Virus record (IMG/VR): IMGVR_UViG_3300025073_000081
Span: 1 to 44,987 of that record
From: a virus
Length of the DNA stretch: 44,987 bases
Reading direction: 5' to 3' (one strand)
Within the stretch, counting starts at the first letter, position 1. Each line of letters begins with the position of its first letter. Made by a program: the position numbers and the translations under genes. Shown here in pieces: positions 31,706 to 39,563 of the stretch. The notes beneath the pieces were generated by a model. The model had not been told where the DNA came from. It searched no databases and worked only from the letters and a program-made list of their open reading frames with translations.

Positions 31706-32617
31706 TTAGCCTCTACGAAGATTAAGCCGTATCAATTTAATAATGTGTGGGTAAAGCTGTTTAATGTCGTTAATCACACATGTCCTTCTCTGTGGGTAAT
31801 ATTTCTGTACAGAAGAATCCATAATTCCAATTGAGTACAGTTCAATACCCGAGGCAATCGTCATATCCACCTCTTGCTTCAAGTTAAAGTCATGTTGTGA
31901 ATACCCAGGATTTATAGGACTTTCCCACCCAGAAGGAACGGGAGCAGGTTGTCCATCGGACAAGAAAATCATAATCTTCTTTCCTGTTTGTTTTAGCAGT
32001 CTTTCCCTGGAGAAACGAAGTGCCTCAGCATCGGAGTTCCAGTTTGGACTACTACCAATCTCAATATCCACTCCTGCGGTTGCCATTGCAGTGACAGTCT
32101 CATAATATTCACTGTAGCTAATACTTTTCATAAAAGGATAAAGCATAGAACCACCTTTTTTCTTAGATGGAATCGTTTTACCCTTATTCCAAAGCAGGTA
32201 AATATCGTATTTCCGATTCATAGGCGAAGAACCGCATCCAAGTTCAGCTAGGATTTTATCTTCAATTTGCTTGTCCTCCTTGGCAGAAAAGTTTTTAAGC
32301 TCATCAACATGCCCAGCAAAGGCTATTACATTATGTGGAATACCTATCTTAGACAGATGGTGAGATATTCTCTGTACAGACTGAGCAGCCATTTTTATCT
32401 TTTCTTCAAGCATAGAGCCTGAACAGTCCACAACTAAAGAGATTGCATAGTGTTTATTCTGTCTTGCCTCTCTCCTTTTGAAGAGTTTCGAAGAAATATC
32501 TACCTTGTATAGACTACGAGTATCTAACTTGCCAGTACGTTTGTTTTTAACAAAACGGTCGTACTTATTATCAAGCATTATCGACTGTAGAGTTCTTTGG
32601 AAGGTTACGTCATTCAT
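31706..32617 (-). CDS. VWA-domain protein (CobT-like MIDAS)
   Basis: A 303-aa protein with a von Willebrand factor A domain (about residues 55-300). The MIDAS motif DxSxS is at D64-S66-S68 (VVDCSGSM), followed by a threonine-containing helix (ETVTAMATAG) and FLSDGQP (D221). The N-terminus is short and basic. VWA proteins of this kind act as partners of MoxR/CobS AAA+ ATPases, binding the target through a metal site. The ATPase gene is 2 bp upstream, so they almost certainly form one machine. Confidence 0.75.
   Translation of the reverse strand: MNDVTFQRTLQSIMLDNKYDRFVKNKRTGKLDTRSLYKVDISSKLFKRREARQNKHYAISLVVDCSGSMLEEKIKMAAQSVQRISHHLSKIGIPHNVIAFAGHVDELKNFSAKEDKQIEDKILAELGCGSSPMNRKYDIYLLWNKGKTIPSKKKGGSMLYPFMKSISYSEYYETVTAMATAGVDIEIGSSPNWNSDAEALRFSRERLLKQTGKKIMIFLSDGQPAPVPSGWESPINPGYSQHDFNLKQEVDMTIASGIELYSIGIMDSSVQKYYPQRRTCVINDIKQLYPHIIKLIRLNLRRG
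32003..32014. repeat. Dispersed palindrome TTCCCTGGAGAA, copy 4
   Basis: Inside the VWA gene, reverse orientation and different codon frame (F-S-R-E-R). Confidence 0.7.
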
Positions 32618-32619
32618 GG

Positions 32620-33696
32620 CTAATCCTTAGCAAGCTCCTTAATCCGATTGATAAAGTCGTCGTGCACAATACTTCCTGATCTTGAAGAAAGACTTCTAAT
32701 CTCATCTTCCATTTGCGAGATTTTAGCATCGTGGTCTAGCTTAAGGGCATCTATCTTAGCGTCAAAACCAGCAACAAGATCAAGTAATTCCTGAATAGTT
32801 TTAACAGGAAGGCTGAGAATACTACCGATTATTTTTTCAAAGTCGCTTTTGACCACTTCAAACTCTTTTGGAGTCATCTTGTTTACAATAGAACCAACGG
32901 CTGCATCAGTTAGAGAAACCCCACAAAGAATCAAGTGAGCTGTTTGTACTAGGTCACGAGTAGAACAGAAATAGAAAATATCGTCCTTCTTTTTGTATTC
33001 TCGTAGCTTTGTAGCTAACAATACCAGCTTAGTAGCAGTCTCAAAATCAGTGCCCTTGTCTTGTAGAAGACGTATCTCATCTGTGTTCGATAGGACATCA
33101 ATGTAAAGGACAGCAGTAAAACGAGACATAAGGGCCTTGTTCATATCCTTGGTTCCTGCGTATTCCTCTGGAGGGTTCATGGTACCGAAGAAACGGAAAC
33201 CTTCTGCTGGATACACAATCTCGTTGTCCTTCTCAGGCAACACAATCTTTCTATCATCGTCGAGAAGAGAGTGAAGGGTAAACAAAATCTCTGGTAGAGC
33301 TGCGTTGATTTCGTCCATAACAACCCAGTGACCAGAACGGAGAGCAGCAGTCAAGATACCGTCTTGCCACACAGTAGTTCCCTTGTTTACAAGCCACTTT
33401 CCAAGGATTTCTTCCACACCCATAGAACCGTTAACAGAAATACGGATGAGGGTCTTTTCCTTTTCCTTAGCCATCTCTCGAATGAGAGTTGTCTTTCCAG
33501 TACCCGTCTCTCCAATCAAAAGAACAGGCTCATCACTTTCAACACAAGCATTCAAAAGCCTTATATTTGTATCAGAGACAAAGTAGGGTTTAGATACCTC
33601 TTCTTCAGATACTACTCCCCAAGCTTCTTCAAGTGTTACCTCTCCTACAGCTTCTCCTACAATTTCTTCTTCATTTGTTTTTACCTTCTTCGCCAT
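32620..33696 (-). CDS. MoxR/CobS-family AAA+ ATPase
   Basis: A 358-aa protein with Walker A IGETGTGKTT (residues 61-70), Walker B VVMDE (125-129), the helix insert NAALPEILFTLHSLLDDDRKI and sensor region FGTMNPPEEYAGTKDMNKALMSRF. This is the MoxR/CobS group, chaperone-like ATPases that remodel or insert cofactors into a partner with a VWA protein. The C-terminal coiled coil (about 315-358) is extra. First gene of an operon with the VWA and acidic proteins; no metal-chelatase large subunit is present, so a chelatase role is unlikely. Confidence 0.8.
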   Translation of the reverse strand: MAKKVKTNEEEIVGEAVGEVTLEEAWGVVSEEEVSKPYFVSDTNIRLLNACVESDEPVLLIGETGTGKTTLIREMAKEKEKTLIRISVNGSMGVEEILGKWLVNKGTTVWQDGILTAALRSGHWVVMDEINAALPEILFTLHSLLDDDRKIVLPEKDNEIVYPAEGFRFFGTMNPPEEYAGTKDMNKALMSRFTAVLYIDVLSNTDEIRLLQDKGTDFETATKLVLLATKLREYKKKDDIFYFCSTRDLVQTAHLILCGVSLTDAAVGSIVNKMTPKEFEVVKSDFEKIIGSILSLPVKTIQELLDLVAGFDAKIDALKLDHDAKISQMEDEIRSLSSRSGSIVHDDFINRIKELAKD

Positions 33697-33718
33697 ACTT
33701 TTTATTTATTACTTTTTT

Positions 33719-33766
33719 ATTATCCCTTATACAAGCCATTAGAGCAATAAGAACATTGTGGATAAA
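33719..33766 (-). promoter_or_regulatory. Repeat-family promoter for MoxR-VWA operon
   Basis: Minus strand: box TTATCCACAAT (a perfect DnaA-box TTATCCACA, about 33755-33765), TTGCTC (33742-33747), a 17-nt spacer containing CTTGTATAAGG, then GATAAT (33719-33724). Best-formed member of the family. Confidence 0.8.
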
Positions 33767-33768
33767 CC

Positions 33769-34254
33769 TTAAAACACTCGTTCCTTATCTCCACAATCAG
33801 CACAAACACGAATCATGTAGGTGTTTTCATGAGAACACTCAGTCATATCAACTCCAGTCTTAGCTTCGATGAGATGCTTCTCTAGGTCTTGACGAGTCTG
33901 ATCTTTAGCAGTAGCAAGCCACTTAATAGCGTCTTCTTTATCCTTAACGAAGCGAGAAATCTGATACAACTTTGTCCAACCTCCAGAGTCTGCAAGCTCT
34001 TCTGTAGTAAAACCAAGTTTCAGTACAAACAATTCATACACAGCGATTACTTTAGAAATTGAGGCAGGGGACAGGTCTTTAAACTCCATACAGTATTCTC
34101 CCCAAGAACTCCAGAATGGTTCATAGAGTCTCTGGTGACGTATGTTGTACAAGCGTTCACCAAGCATGAGATAGAGCATTCTTGCTCCCTTCTCCATTTC
34201 AAGAGTCTTATTACAGTATTTGTGCTTACTGGTTTCCGACATTGAGTTACTCAT
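33769..34254 (-). CDS. Phage protein with C-terminal zinc ribbon
   Basis: A 161-aa protein. The N-terminal 120 residues are helical with aromatic residues (EPFWSSWGEYCMEFKDLSPASI...), resembling small plasmid or phage regulatory proteins. The C-terminus ends CSHENTYMIRVCADCGDK, a CxH...CxxC zinc ribbon. It overlaps the upstream gene by ATGA. Unknown function; DNA binding is plausible. Confidence 0.5.
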   Translation of the reverse strand: MSNSMSETSKHKYCNKTLEMEKGARMLYLMLGERLYNIRHQRLYEPFWSSWGEYCMEFKDLSPASISKVIAVYELFVLKLGFTTEELADSGGWTKLYQISRFVKDKEDAIKWLATAKDQTRQDLEKHLIEAKTGVDMTECSHENTYMIRVCADCGDKERVF

Positions 34255-34853
34255 ATTGTCCTTGCTAGTGCCTCTAATCGTTCAGTTTCCTTCTTTTCTA
34301 TGTACTCAGCCTCCTTCTTAGCGTAGTGAATGTCAGTAGACACCATGTTGGCTACGAGCCTCAGAGCTGCAATAGACCAGTCAAACCTTTTGTCTCCTCC
34401 GATATACGAAGGAGCATGGTGCATAACGATATTCTTGAGCTGTCCTGCGTCCGCATGAATCCTTCTTGGGTTTGCTCTAAAGAACTCTAGCTGTAATGCC
34501 ACTACTTCCTCCAAAACAGGCTCAGGTGGAGACTTCTCCCCTGTTTGTGCCCACCATAAGGTTTTAAAGATTTCTACATCCTTAGCCTTAATTTCAGGCG
34601 ATTGCTTGAGTATCCTGTTTCTATCAGTGAGATAGTCAGTCTCAGTATCAGAGACAACTGTAGATACATAAGATTCCTTTTCAAAAAGAACATACCGCAT
34701 ATCAGACTTGTGCCCACTCCATACACCTTCGATAGCAAACGGAGTATCTTTTGATCGGTAGTTATCGTTGATGAGTGCCTGAGCCGCCACCCCTTCTCCT
34801 TCCTCTAATTCCACTGGCTCAGAGAGTCCACGAATATATAGCTTTGCTTTCAT
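34251..34853 (-). CDS. Hypothetical protein
   Basis: A 200-aa protein with a beta-type N-terminus (KAKLYIRGLSEPVELEEGEG) and a helical C-terminus. No motif recognised. It lies near the SSB-like and nuclease genes, so a role in DNA metabolism is possible but unproven. Confidence 0.5.
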   Translation of the reverse strand: MKAKLYIRGLSEPVELEEGEGVAAQALINDNYRSKDTPFAIEGVWSGHKSDMRYVLFEKESYVSTVVSDTETDYLTDRNRILKQSPEIKAKDVEIFKTLWWAQTGEKSPPEPVLEEVVALQLEFFRANPRRIHADAGQLKNIVMHHAPSYIGGDKRFDWSIAALRLVANMVSTDIHYAKKEAEYIEKKETERLEALARTI

Positions 34854-34861
34854 TAAATTGG

Positions 34862-35212
34862 TTACTTTTTTCTGGTAAACACCACAGCTTCTGGAGTATC
34901 CAAGTTTTGCCTTCGTAGGTAGTTACTTGGTTCTTGTCCATCAAACTTCTTAACCCCTCGTTGAAGAAACTCCCACAGGTTCCACTTGTATGTCCAGAAA
35001 TACTTCTTGTCTCGTTCTGGCACACCTGGTTCAAGGATAGTGGCGTAGAAATCTATTAAGTCTTGAAGCTCTTTAAGAGAATAGTAGCCAAGGGTTCTTG
35101 TTATAGCTTGGTCTAGAAAAGGAGTAATTTTGCGATGTATTGTTATCTTTTTAGAGTTCCAATAGGTCATCACAGCCATCTTCTCTTCCATCGTTATAGT
35201 CCTTGCAGCCAT
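34862..35212 (-). CDS. Hypothetical protein, possible DNA-metabolism role
   Basis: A 116-aa protein with a basic helical body and an aromatic-rich core (KYFWTYKWNLWEFLQRGVKKF) that resembles helical domains of phage replication accessory proteins. It has one of the few Shine-Dalgarno-like sequences in the region (GAGGAT). First gene of a three-gene operon. Function not established. Confidence 0.5.
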   Translation of the reverse strand: MAARTITMEEKMAVMTYWNSKKITIHRKITPFLDQAITRTLGYYSLKELQDLIDFYATILEPGVPERDKKYFWTYKWNLWEFLQRGVKKFDGQEPSNYLRRQNLDTPEAVVFTRKK

Positions 35213-35225
35213 ATCCTCAATTTTT

Positions 35226-35273
35226 ATTATCCCTTATATAAGCCTTTCAACGCAAATATACGTTGTGGAAAAG
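35226..35273 (-). promoter_or_regulatory. Repeat-family promoter
   Basis: Minus strand: box CTTTTCCACAAC (35262-35273), TTGCGT (35050-equivalent 35250-35255), an 18-nt spacer ending CTTATATAAGG (perfect palindrome CTTATATAAG), then GATAAT (35226-35231). The ATG at 35212 is 13 bases beyond the -10. Confidence 0.7.
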
Positions 35274-35453
35274 CTAACCAATAACTCTTTTTTTCTTACT
35301 TGCAAGCTCTCGCTTTTTAACCAAAGTACGGTAGTACGTCTTCCTTCTCTCTATCTTGCATGGATAGCAGGTAAACTTCCTGTCGGCACGGTTAGTGATG
35401 GCTCGTTGTATCGATGTTCCGCAATGCTGACACTTTTTCTCAAGATACAACAT
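35274..35453 (-). CDS. Small zinc-ribbon protein
   Basis: A 59-aa basic protein from ATG 35453 (MLYLEKKCQHCGTSIQ...), with CQHCG and CYPCK pairs forming a Cys4 ribbon and a Lys/Arg-rich tail. Longer in-frame starts run through the structured intergenic element and are unlikely. Probably binds nucleic acid. Confidence 0.6.
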   Translation of the reverse strand: MLYLEKKCQHCGTSIQRAITNRADRKFTCYPCKIERRKTYYRTLVKKRELASKKKRVIG

Positions 35454-35473
35454 AGATAATTTGTTTATGCTGC

Positions 35474-35567
35474 CGAACCTCCGAAGTTGTGGGGTGGTAA
35501 TTGGGTACCATGTCAGGGAAAAGTATAACCTGACCAACCACGGAGGGTCGGAAGCACAAACTTCCGA
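35474..35567 (-). promoter_or_regulatory. Structured intergenic RNA element
   Basis: The 124-bp gap after the SSB-like gene holds nested inverted repeats: CCGA-CCTCCG (35474-35484) with CGGAGG-TCGG (35541-35551), an inner GTCAGG/CCTGAC hairpin (35513-35518 with 35529-35534), and a separate perfect 7-bp hairpin TCGGAAG/CTTCCGA (35548-35554 with 35561-35567). The last shares bases with the outer stem, so the two folds exclude each other. This looks like a switch or attenuator in the transcript leading to the zinc-ribbon gene. No T tract and no known riboswitch class recognised. Confidence 0.5.
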
Positions 35568-35577
35568 TTATTTACTG

Positions 35578-36204
35578 CTAAAAAGGAATATCTTCTGGAC
35601 TAATATCATCTGTTGGGTAAGCAACAGAGTCAGGGGTGCCTCGCTTTTCAGATAGCTCGTCTTTCAACTTAGCTCGCCTTTCTTGTTCAGCTTGAAAAGA
35701 ACCATCAGCCATATGCTCTGCTTTCTTAGCTTCTTTCATCTTTGTGATGACTTCAAGCATAGGCTTTTTTGCATTCAGTTCATCTAATACCTTGTTTTCA
35801 ACAGGCTCACGAACTGGCCTTGGTACCACAGTGTACTCAACCTCTTTAGTACCAGCACCGACAGCGTTTACTCGAATGTCGTAAGGCATTGGAAAACCCT
35901 CAAAAGCATAGTCTTCGTTACTCTCAAAGCTAACAATTGTAGTACCTACGGTATAAGGCAGTTTAGCAATCTTGACCTTGCCATCCTTTCTATCAAGTAC
36001 ATAACACATCAACTTAGGACTACCTTCGTAACCACAATCTGTATAACAGATACCTGTATTATGTTTCTCAAAAATCATCTCAGGTTCAGAGATAACTCGA
36101 AAGAGGTTGCCTCCTTCTACAAACTTAAACCATCCGCCTCCTGACTTAAACCCTTCTTTTCGAGCCTCTTCTTCTTGTTGTTTAAACTTGTCTGCAAAAC
36201 TCAT
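35578..36204 (-). CDS. Single-stranded-DNA-binding-like protein with SSB tip
   Basis: A 208-aa protein. The first 130 residues look like a beta-barrel ssDNA-binding core (GGGWFKFVEGGNLFRVISEP, then CYVLDRKDGKVKIAKLPYTVG), similar to phage SSB-like proteins. A charged helical linker follows and the last residues are ISPEDIPF. This acidic tip ending in DIPF is the hallmark of bacterial SSB, used to recruit replication and repair proteins. It is next to a RecB/Cas4-like nuclease and lies 7 bp after it. It probably protects phage ssDNA and recruits host replication proteins, since no phage polymerase is present. Confidence 0.7.
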   Translation of the reverse strand: MSFADKFKQQEEEARKEGFKSGGGWFKFVEGGNLFRVISEPEMIFEKHNTGICYTDCGYEGSPKLMCYVLDRKDGKVKIAKLPYTVGTTIVSFESNEDYAFEGFPMPYDIRVNAVGAGTKEVEYTVVPRPVREPVENKVLDELNAKKPMLEVITKMKEAKKAEHMADGSFQAEQERRAKLKDELSEKRGTPDSVAYPTDDISPEDIPF

Positions 36205-36211
36205 ATGTTTT

Positions 36212-37243
36212 TTATTCAGCTACTGTTTCTAATTCTTCCTCCTCAGCACTTCCGATAAACTTGGCTGACAGAATGGCGGGGTCAAACCCTGCCTCAGCTA
36301 TCTCGGCTAAAATCTCGATGTTCTTTTTAGTCATCTTGTCGCCATTCTTAACACGGTTCATCACACGGTTCCACTTACCTACATCCTTTCTATACATATC
36401 GTCGAACTCCTTCTGGTCTTTCAATCCATATAACATGGTGAGATAACCAGAGTACGCTACGTTGAAGTTGGCCGAGAAACGTCCGCTGTCCTCATCAAAT
36501 ATGATAGGGTTCTCTAGTGGTGGCTGCTTACCTGAATTATAGAAGTCAGTCATAGTCTTGATAAATGCGAAGTATTCCTTTTCTATCTCAGTTTCTGGAC
36601 CGTGATTGAATACGGGGAACTCCATCATCCTCAAGTCGTCACGACAGATATAGATTATGCTACCTCGTTCGTAGTCCTCTGCTTTTAGATAGTGGAACAA
36701 CTGGAGCCTATGTATCTTTTGTGGCTTCTTCGCTCGTTCAATAGCCTCGAACATGAAGGAACTGACACTTTTAATCTCAATGGGTTTCTTTACCAGTCCT
36801 TCTGGGTATTCCCTGTCAAAGTATTCTTGAATAGCCTTAGCTGCCCGAACAAACACTTCTGGTAAATCAAGCTGCTCCATCTCCTCTACAGCCTTCTTAA
36901 AATCAGGTGTACCTCCAGCAATGAAGTCTGCCTTGCCTGTTACTTTCAACATCCCTGGGTACTGGAACACACAATACGTTTGTGCGTCATCCAAGATACC
37001 TGCCCTCTTCAGAATTAGAGAAACAATCCACTCAAATACATTACCAGCCTCGAACTTTCTTAGAGAGCGTGGATTAGGTGGGTTTGTTGCTTCCACACCG
37101 CTCATTCTCAAGTATATATCTATTGGTGCCTTACCCAATTCAGATGCCCACAAATAGTCACGAGGAACTACTGTACGTGTCTCTGCATTGAGTAGAGAAG
37201 CATTCCATACACCTACAAAACTCCAATCTTTTACCTCCTTCAT
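36212..37243 (-). CDS. PD-(D/E)XK exonuclease, Cas4/RecB-like
   Basis: A 343-aa protein with the RecB-family nuclease core: FEAGNVFEW (about residues 64-72), GKADFIAGG (D106), KPIEIKS (E156, K158) and HRLQLFHYL (Q181). This order (motif I, D, ExK, QxxxY) is typical of Cas4/RecB-type exonucleases used in phage recombination. With the SSB-like protein it probably forms a recombination pair; no annealing protein is evident. The ATG at 37243 lies seven bases after the -10 box, so the mRNA is probably leaderless. The cysteines of an iron-sulfur Cas4 are not evident. Confidence 0.7.
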   Translation of the reverse strand: MKEVKDWSFVGVWNASLLNAETRTVVPRDYLWASELGKAPIDIYLRMSGVEATNPPNPRSLRKFEAGNVFEWIVSLILKRAGILDDAQTYCVFQYPGMLKVTGKADFIAGGTPDFKKAVEEMEQLDLPEVFVRAAKAIQEYFDREYPEGLVKKPIEIKSVSSFMFEAIERAKKPQKIHRLQLFHYLKAEDYERGSIIYICRDDLRMMEFPVFNHGPETEIEKEYFAFIKTMTDFYNSGKQPPLENPIIFDEDSGRFSANFNVAYSGYLTMLYGLKDQKEFDDMYRKDVGKWNRVMNRVKNGDKMTKKNIEILAEIAEAGFDPAILSAKFIGSAEEEELETVAE

Positions 37244-37250
37244 TCTTTAT

Positions 37251-37298
37251 ATTATGCCTTATACAAGCGATTTAAGCAATAAAACTGTTGTGGATAAA
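37251..37298 (-). promoter_or_regulatory. Repeat-family promoter for nuclease-SSB operon
   Basis: Minus strand: box TTTATCCACAAC (37287-37298, contains TTATCCACA), TTGCTT (37274-37279), a 17-nt spacer containing CTTGTATAAGG, then CATAAT (37251-37256). Confidence 0.8.
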
Positions 37299-37302
37299 TC
37301 CT

Positions 37303-37707
37303 TCATACAGTCTCCTCAGGGTTGGTAGTAGCACGTTTCTTCCCACACTTTCTACAGAAGTTACTGTTAGCGATTTGTTCATCTTTACAAGAGTCACAAA
37401 TATCCCACGGTCCCCAGTATTCATCTTTACCAGGGAGTGCTGTAAATGTAGTTGTCTCTGCTTCTCGGGTGGTGAGAATGTTGTGAGTATAGGTATTTAT
37501 GTACGCAACTGCACTATCTAACACAAGCACTCTCCACTCTGGACTATCTCTGCTGTCGTTGTACTGAATACCACTAAGTAGAGTCTCTGCGAGTTTTCGT
37601 GCCTCCTTCTCCCAAGTTTTCTTGGGTGTGGACATATTATGTGCCGGTTCTCCACAGCCATCTCCATAATAGTGCGTAGTTCCTTCTGAACTGTCTTTGA
37701 ATGTCAT
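37303..37707 (-). CDS. Small protein with C-terminal zinc ribbon
   Basis: A 134-aa protein: a helical middle (EKEARKLAETLL..., VLVLDSAVAYINTYTHNIL) and a C-terminal CDSCKDEQIANSNFCRKCGKK zinc ribbon (two CxxC). Last gene of the long accessory operon. Unknown function. Confidence 0.55.
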   Translation of the reverse strand: MTFKDSSEGTTHYYGDGCGEPAHNMSTPKKTWEKEARKLAETLLSGIQYNDSRDSPEWRVLVLDSAVAYINTYTHNILTTREAETTTFTALPGKDEYWGPWDICDSCKDEQIANSNFCRKCGKKRATTNPEETV

Positions 37708-37724
37708 ATACTTTCCATTGAGTA

Positions 37725-37817
37725 TTATTTAATATACCAAGCACACCTATGGCACCAGTTTAACCCGTCACGGTGTTTGCGATGTCCAACTATCCAGCAA
37801 AGCCAGTGTTTTTTCAT
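37725..37817 (-). CDS. 30-aa Cys/His-rich peptide
   Basis: A tiny gene, MKKHWLCWIVGHRKHRDGLN... with C7, H12, C23 and C26 (WCHRC), a compact zinc-site candidate resembling short phage proteins that begin C..VGH and end C.RC. Upstream bases lack a Shine-Dalgarno sequence like the neighbours. Confidence 0.5.
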   Translation of the reverse strand: MKKHWLCWIVGHRKHRDGLNWCHRCAWYIK

Positions 37818-37846
37818 GTTCTAGTCTTTATTAGTTGGTAGTGGTG

Positions 37847-38002
37847 TCATGATGGGTGGTCGAATTGATAAACTGTCTTACACGAATCACATTGAGCAAT
37901 CCCCGTGTTTCCAACTGGTTCTATAGAGCCTCCGCAAACTACCCATCCTGGGTATCCATCGCCAGTGTCATCACTCCATACCTTTTCTGTGCAATTCTCC
38001 AT
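37847..38002 (-). CDS. 51-aa zinc-ribbon-like protein
   Basis: A small gene, MENCTEKVWSDDTGDGYPGW..., with cysteines at 4, 23, 38 and 41 (CDSC), likely a zinc site. Its ATG is 4 bp after the upstream stop, the standard spacing in this operon. Confidence 0.55.
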   Translation of the reverse strand: MENCTEKVWSDDTGDGYPGWVVCGGSIEPVGNTGIAQCDSCKTVYQFDHPS

Positions 38003-38006
38003 ACCA

Positions 38007-38321
38007 CTATTCAGTTACCTCACCTCCTAATGTTGCTAGAAACTCTTCGATGGTTTTGCCTTTAACCAGAGCGTCTATCATGTGGTGCATGTAGAACTCC
38101 CACCCCGCCATCTCCTTCATGGGAGTATCAATTCGCTCAGGCCACCCCTCCGTTTTGGATACTGCCTGCCATGCGAGGGGGTCTAGAAGTGTCGAATGAA
38201 GATGGGAGCCTTTAATATAATGCACTTTTTGGTAATCCACGCTCCACTCCGCATTCCGTCTTGCATAAAAGGGTCGCCATCCCCCTGCAATTGCTTTTTC
38301 AATAAACTGTTGAATTGTCAT
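38007..38321 (-). CDS. Hypothetical protein
   Basis: A 104-aa protein with many Trp and His residues (GGWRPFYARRNAEWSVDYQKVHYIKGSH). It resembles uncharacterised small phage proteins of accessory blocks (a conserved GW-type N-terminus). Three bp from the upstream gene. Unknown function. Confidence 0.5.
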   Translation of the reverse strand: MTIQQFIEKAIAGGWRPFYARRNAEWSVDYQKVHYIKGSHLHSTLLDPLAWQAVSKTEGWPERIDTPMKEMAGWEFYMHHMIDALVKGKTIEEFLATLGGEVTE

Positions 38322-38324
38322 ACG

Positions 38325-38606
38325 TTACTTTGTTACCTCACTAGGGACTGGTAGGAGGGAGAGGATACGTTTCTTTGAGATAACAACCATGTCTTCCCCA
38401 TCTAACTGTTCAACGTATCTAACTGGCATACTCTCAATCTCTTCCCTCAACTCCTCCTCACGCTTCTGTACTGCGAGGGTGATTTCTTCTTCTATGAAGG
38501 CAACAATATCATCATTGAGTGACTGATCTCCTGCTCGTACAGCCATGTCGGGTACTGTTGGGAATCTTTCGTTAAAGCGATCTCTCATCGTGCTTGGTTG
38601 TGTCAT
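38325..38606 (-). CDS. Hypothetical protein
   Basis: A 93-aa acidic helical protein (MTQPSTMRDRFNERFP...) of the accessory block, one base after the next upstream stop. Unknown function. Confidence 0.45.
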   Translation of the reverse strand: MTQPSTMRDRFNERFPTVPDMAVRAGDQSLNDDIVAFIEEEITLAVQKREEELREEIESMPVRYVEQLDGEDMVVISKKRILSLLPVPSEVTK

Positions 38607-38607
38607 G

Positions 38608-38865
38608 TTACTTTTTAACGTAGTAGCTTGCGAGCTTCGGCAGGTTGTCGAGAATCGTTTGAATATCGGTTCTGCTAACTGTGGTACCGACGCTTGGCAT
38701 GCCTTGAAGGAGAATAATTATGGCTCGCTGTGTGAGCCCTTGGTTCGTCAACTCCTTAAATCCGTCAGATATTCTAATAATAGACTCTGCCAACACTTCT
38801 GGTGTTTCTGGTTTTTCTTCGTTCTTAATGACTCGAACATTCTGTGCTTTTAGTGATGTTTTCAT
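38608..38865 (-). CDS. Hypothetical protein
   Basis: An 85-aa basic helical protein. Residues 45-60 (GLTQRAIIILLQGMPSVG) could be part of a helix-turn-helix, but this is not firm. Unknown function. Confidence 0.45.
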   Translation of the reverse strand: MKTSLKAQNVRVIKNEEKPETPEVLAESIIRISDGFKELTNQGLTQRAIIILLQGMPSVGTTVSRTDIQTILDNLPKLASYYVKK

Positions 38866-38866
38866 G

Positions 38867-39229
38867 TTAGGTGTTGTTGGTGGGTTCCTTAGAGATTGCT
38901 AGTAAGTGAACAATCTCAAGCCATTGAGTGATGGTGAGGTACCCAATCGGGTCTTCACTCCCGTCGTTGTACTTCTTCAAGATACGTTTCTTTAGCTTAG
39001 GCCCACAGTCAAACATGATTTCAACAGTGTCACTTTCAATAACGGGCATACTGCGGTTTCTTTCTGTATTGCCGTTTCTTATTAAGAGAAAGTCTGTGAC
39101 AGTCATGCTCATGTTGTTTTCCGTATACGTTCCATCAGCCCATACTGTTGATAGGTGATTCCCGTTGGGGAAGTTGATGTGCAGCCTTCCAGGTGCCCAG
39201 TTTCTTATTGCTTTTTTCTTGGGTTCCAT
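38867..39229 (-). CDS. Hypothetical protein
   Basis: A 120-aa protein, basic at the start (MEPKKKAIRNWAPGRLHINFPNGNHL), with beta-type middle and helical end. Unknown function; one base from its neighbours' ends. Confidence 0.45.
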   Translation of the reverse strand: MEPKKKAIRNWAPGRLHINFPNGNHLSTVWADGTYTENNMSMTVTDFLLIRNGNTERNRSMPVIESDTVEIMFDCGPKLKKRILKKYNDGSEDPIGYLTITQWLEIVHLLAISKEPTNNT

Positions 39230-39230
39230 A

Positions 39231-39563
39231 CTATTGTTGGTTAGGGAGGGTTATTAAGTTGTTCTCTAAGAGGTAGGTGAGTTCTTCTGCCAACATATCA
39301 GCACTACCTTCTGCGGGAGCAATTCTCGGCTCCCCAATAAGGGAAAGAAGCTCGGCTACGGTGAAGGCGGAATAGGTGTCTTGTTCCCCTCCAAGTTCCC
39401 AATGGCTATCCGATAGAGTGTTGGTTGGCACTACCCTGTCCCGTGTACCATCTGTTAACGGTGCTTCTGTATAAATCCAAGAAAACAAACTCTCCTGCTT
39501 CACTCCAAGCCCTTTCAGTTTCTTGCTCAATTCGAGCGATGTTACTTGTTTTGAGAGTTCCAT
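39231..39563 (-). CDS. Hypothetical protein
   Basis: A 110-aa acidic protein with KKLKGLGVKQESLFSW and ELLSLIGEP motifs seen in uncharacterised phage accessory proteins. Unknown function. Confidence 0.5.
   Translation of the reverse strand: MELSKQVTSLELSKKLKGLGVKQESLFSWIYTEAPLTDGTRDRVVPTNTLSDSHWELGGEQDTYSAFTVAELLSLIGEPRIAPAEGSADMLAEELTYLLENNLITLPNQQ

Noticed and set aside
31171-33696. Cobalt or magnesium chelatase
   Set aside because: Only the ATPase and VWA parts are present; no large chelatase subunit or cofactor pathway gene is seen.
35474-35567. tRNA-like or known riboswitch in the gap after the SSB-like gene
   Set aside because: The stems do not fit a tRNA T arm or acceptor, and no known riboswitch core is recognisable; kept only as an unnamed structured element.
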